Assembly (NCBI GenBank): GCA_020216575.1
Contig: JAIUYC010000228.1
Span: forward strand, 1 to 6,559
Length of the DNA: 6,559 nt
Reading direction: 5' to 3'
Source: Coleofasciculus sp. S288
GTDB lineage: Bacteria; Cyanobacteriota; Cyanobacteriia; Cyanobacteriales; Coleofasciculaceae
Shown: in pieces, positions 6,033-6,559 of the stretch
Position numbering within the stretch: position 1 is the stretch's first letter
How the letters are laid out: every line of letters starts with the position of its first letter
Translations under genes and position numbers: made by a program
The notes under the pieces: model-generated
The model's input: the letters and a program-made list of their open reading frames with translations, nothing else
Database searches by the model: none
What the model was told of the DNA's origin: nothing

Positions 6033-6559
6033 TCAACTCTTTACGCTTGCTAGCTGTGGCTCTACTTTCTGCTTTTTGCTCACTTTTGAGGATGTCCCTT
6101 TGGGAGCAAACAGCATCACCATATTGTTTCCTTCTAATTTGAGAGCTTGTTCCACTTGGGCGAAGTCCTGTAACTCGGCTGCCATGCGCTCGAGCAATCT
6201 CCTGCCTAAGTCTTTGTGTTGATTTTCTCTCCCTCGGAAGGTGATAGTAACTTTGACTTTATCTCCAGCTTTCAAAAAGCGTTGAGCTTGTTGGACACGC
6301 ACTTGGTAATCATGCTCTTCAATCGTATAGCGCATCTTCAATTCCTTAAGAGAAGATTGCTTGCTGGGTTTCTGCGCTCTTTTCTCCAATGCATACCTAT
6401 ATTTGCCGTAGTCCATAATCCGGCAAACAGGAGGTGATGCTTTTTCATTAACCACGACCAAATCCAAGTCTTTTTCCTGGGCTAGGCGCAAGGCTTCGCC
6501 TGTTGCCATAGTTCCCCGTTGCGTGCCATCCGTATCAATGACCAGAACTTGCTTGGCGT
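6033..6559 (-). CDS. infC: Translation initiation factor IF-3, 5' end outside window
   Basis: IF-3 binds the 30S subunit, keeps it from joining 50S too early and checks the start codon and initiator tRNA. The window shows 174 residues and the stop; the frame stays open to the right edge, so the true start lies outside and the ATG at 6509 is internal. The visible part begins AKQVLVIDTDG and runs through MATGEALRLAQ, PPVCRIMDYGKYRY (end of the N-domain), a linker, and the C-domain with EEHDYQVR, TITFRGRENQH and EGNNMVMLFAPKG. A basic tail of about 20 residues follows. The usual EGR-x-M motif reads EGNNM, with Asn where E. coli has Arg168, and the usual RPxTD reads RYTIE. The interdomain linker is about three residues shorter than in E. 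coli. rpmI and rplT do not follow. It may be the sole copy or a divergent paralogue. Confidence 0.95.
   Translation of the reverse strand, partial: AKQVLVIDTDGTQRGTMATGEALRLAQEKDLDLVVVNEKASPPVCRIMDYGKYRYALEKRAQKPSKQSSLKELKMRYTIEEHDYQVRVQQAQRFLKAGDKVKVTITFRGRENQHKDLGRRLLERMAAELQDFAQVEQALKLEGNNMVMLFAPKGTSSKVSKKQKVEPQLASVKS

Overview
The window looks like the chromosome of a cyanobacterium, probably filamentous or of the Leptolyngbya/Nostoc type, though I cannot fix the genus. The main evidence is twelve exact copies of the HIP1 octamer GCGATCGC in 6.6 kb, a PacL-like calcium P-type ATPase, and a P-loop ATPase with a C-terminal winged helix of a kind I associate with cyanobacteria.

Layout. On the minus strand, positions 912-3755 encode a complete 947-residue P2-type cation (Ca2+-type) ATPase. 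It is followed after 24 bases by a 280-residue gene (42-884) with a degenerate protein-kinase-like pattern, and the two probably form one transcript. The ATPase diverges from a plus-strand gene (3892-5013) for a P-loop/STAND-like ATPase whose Walker A lysine and Walker B acid both look replaced. The 136-base divergent spacer carries two matching near-palindromes (GCACTAT-N4-TAGT) 32 bases apart, on either side of the ATPase ribosome-binding site. They look like an operator pair.

The P-loop gene converges on a minus-strand 159-residue gene (5277-5756). That protein resembles a family of small uncharacterised proteins with a papain/transglutaminase-like Cys...His...Asp layout, but here Ser stands where I would expect Cys. 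At the right edge, also on the minus strand, is the 3' part of infC (translation initiation factor IF-3), cut by the window end. It has some unusual residues in its C-terminal domain.

Non-coding parts. The 5014-5276 spacer holds a 12-pair interrupted stem and a nine-T tract. The 5757-6032 spacer holds a long inverted repeat (10 perfect pairs, 13 of 15 when extended) enclosing a small hairpin, and is flanked by a repeated 12-mer that contains HIP1. I see no tRNA, rRNA, CRISPR array, insertion sequence or prophage gene.

How the genes fit together. The ATPase and kinase-like gene may be one functional unit under the putative operator. The other genes show no obvious shared pathway. The window does not display a clear new defence or biosynthetic system. 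The items most worth testing are the operator pair, the three proteins whose expected catalytic residues look substituted, and the hairpin element upstream of the 159-residue gene.
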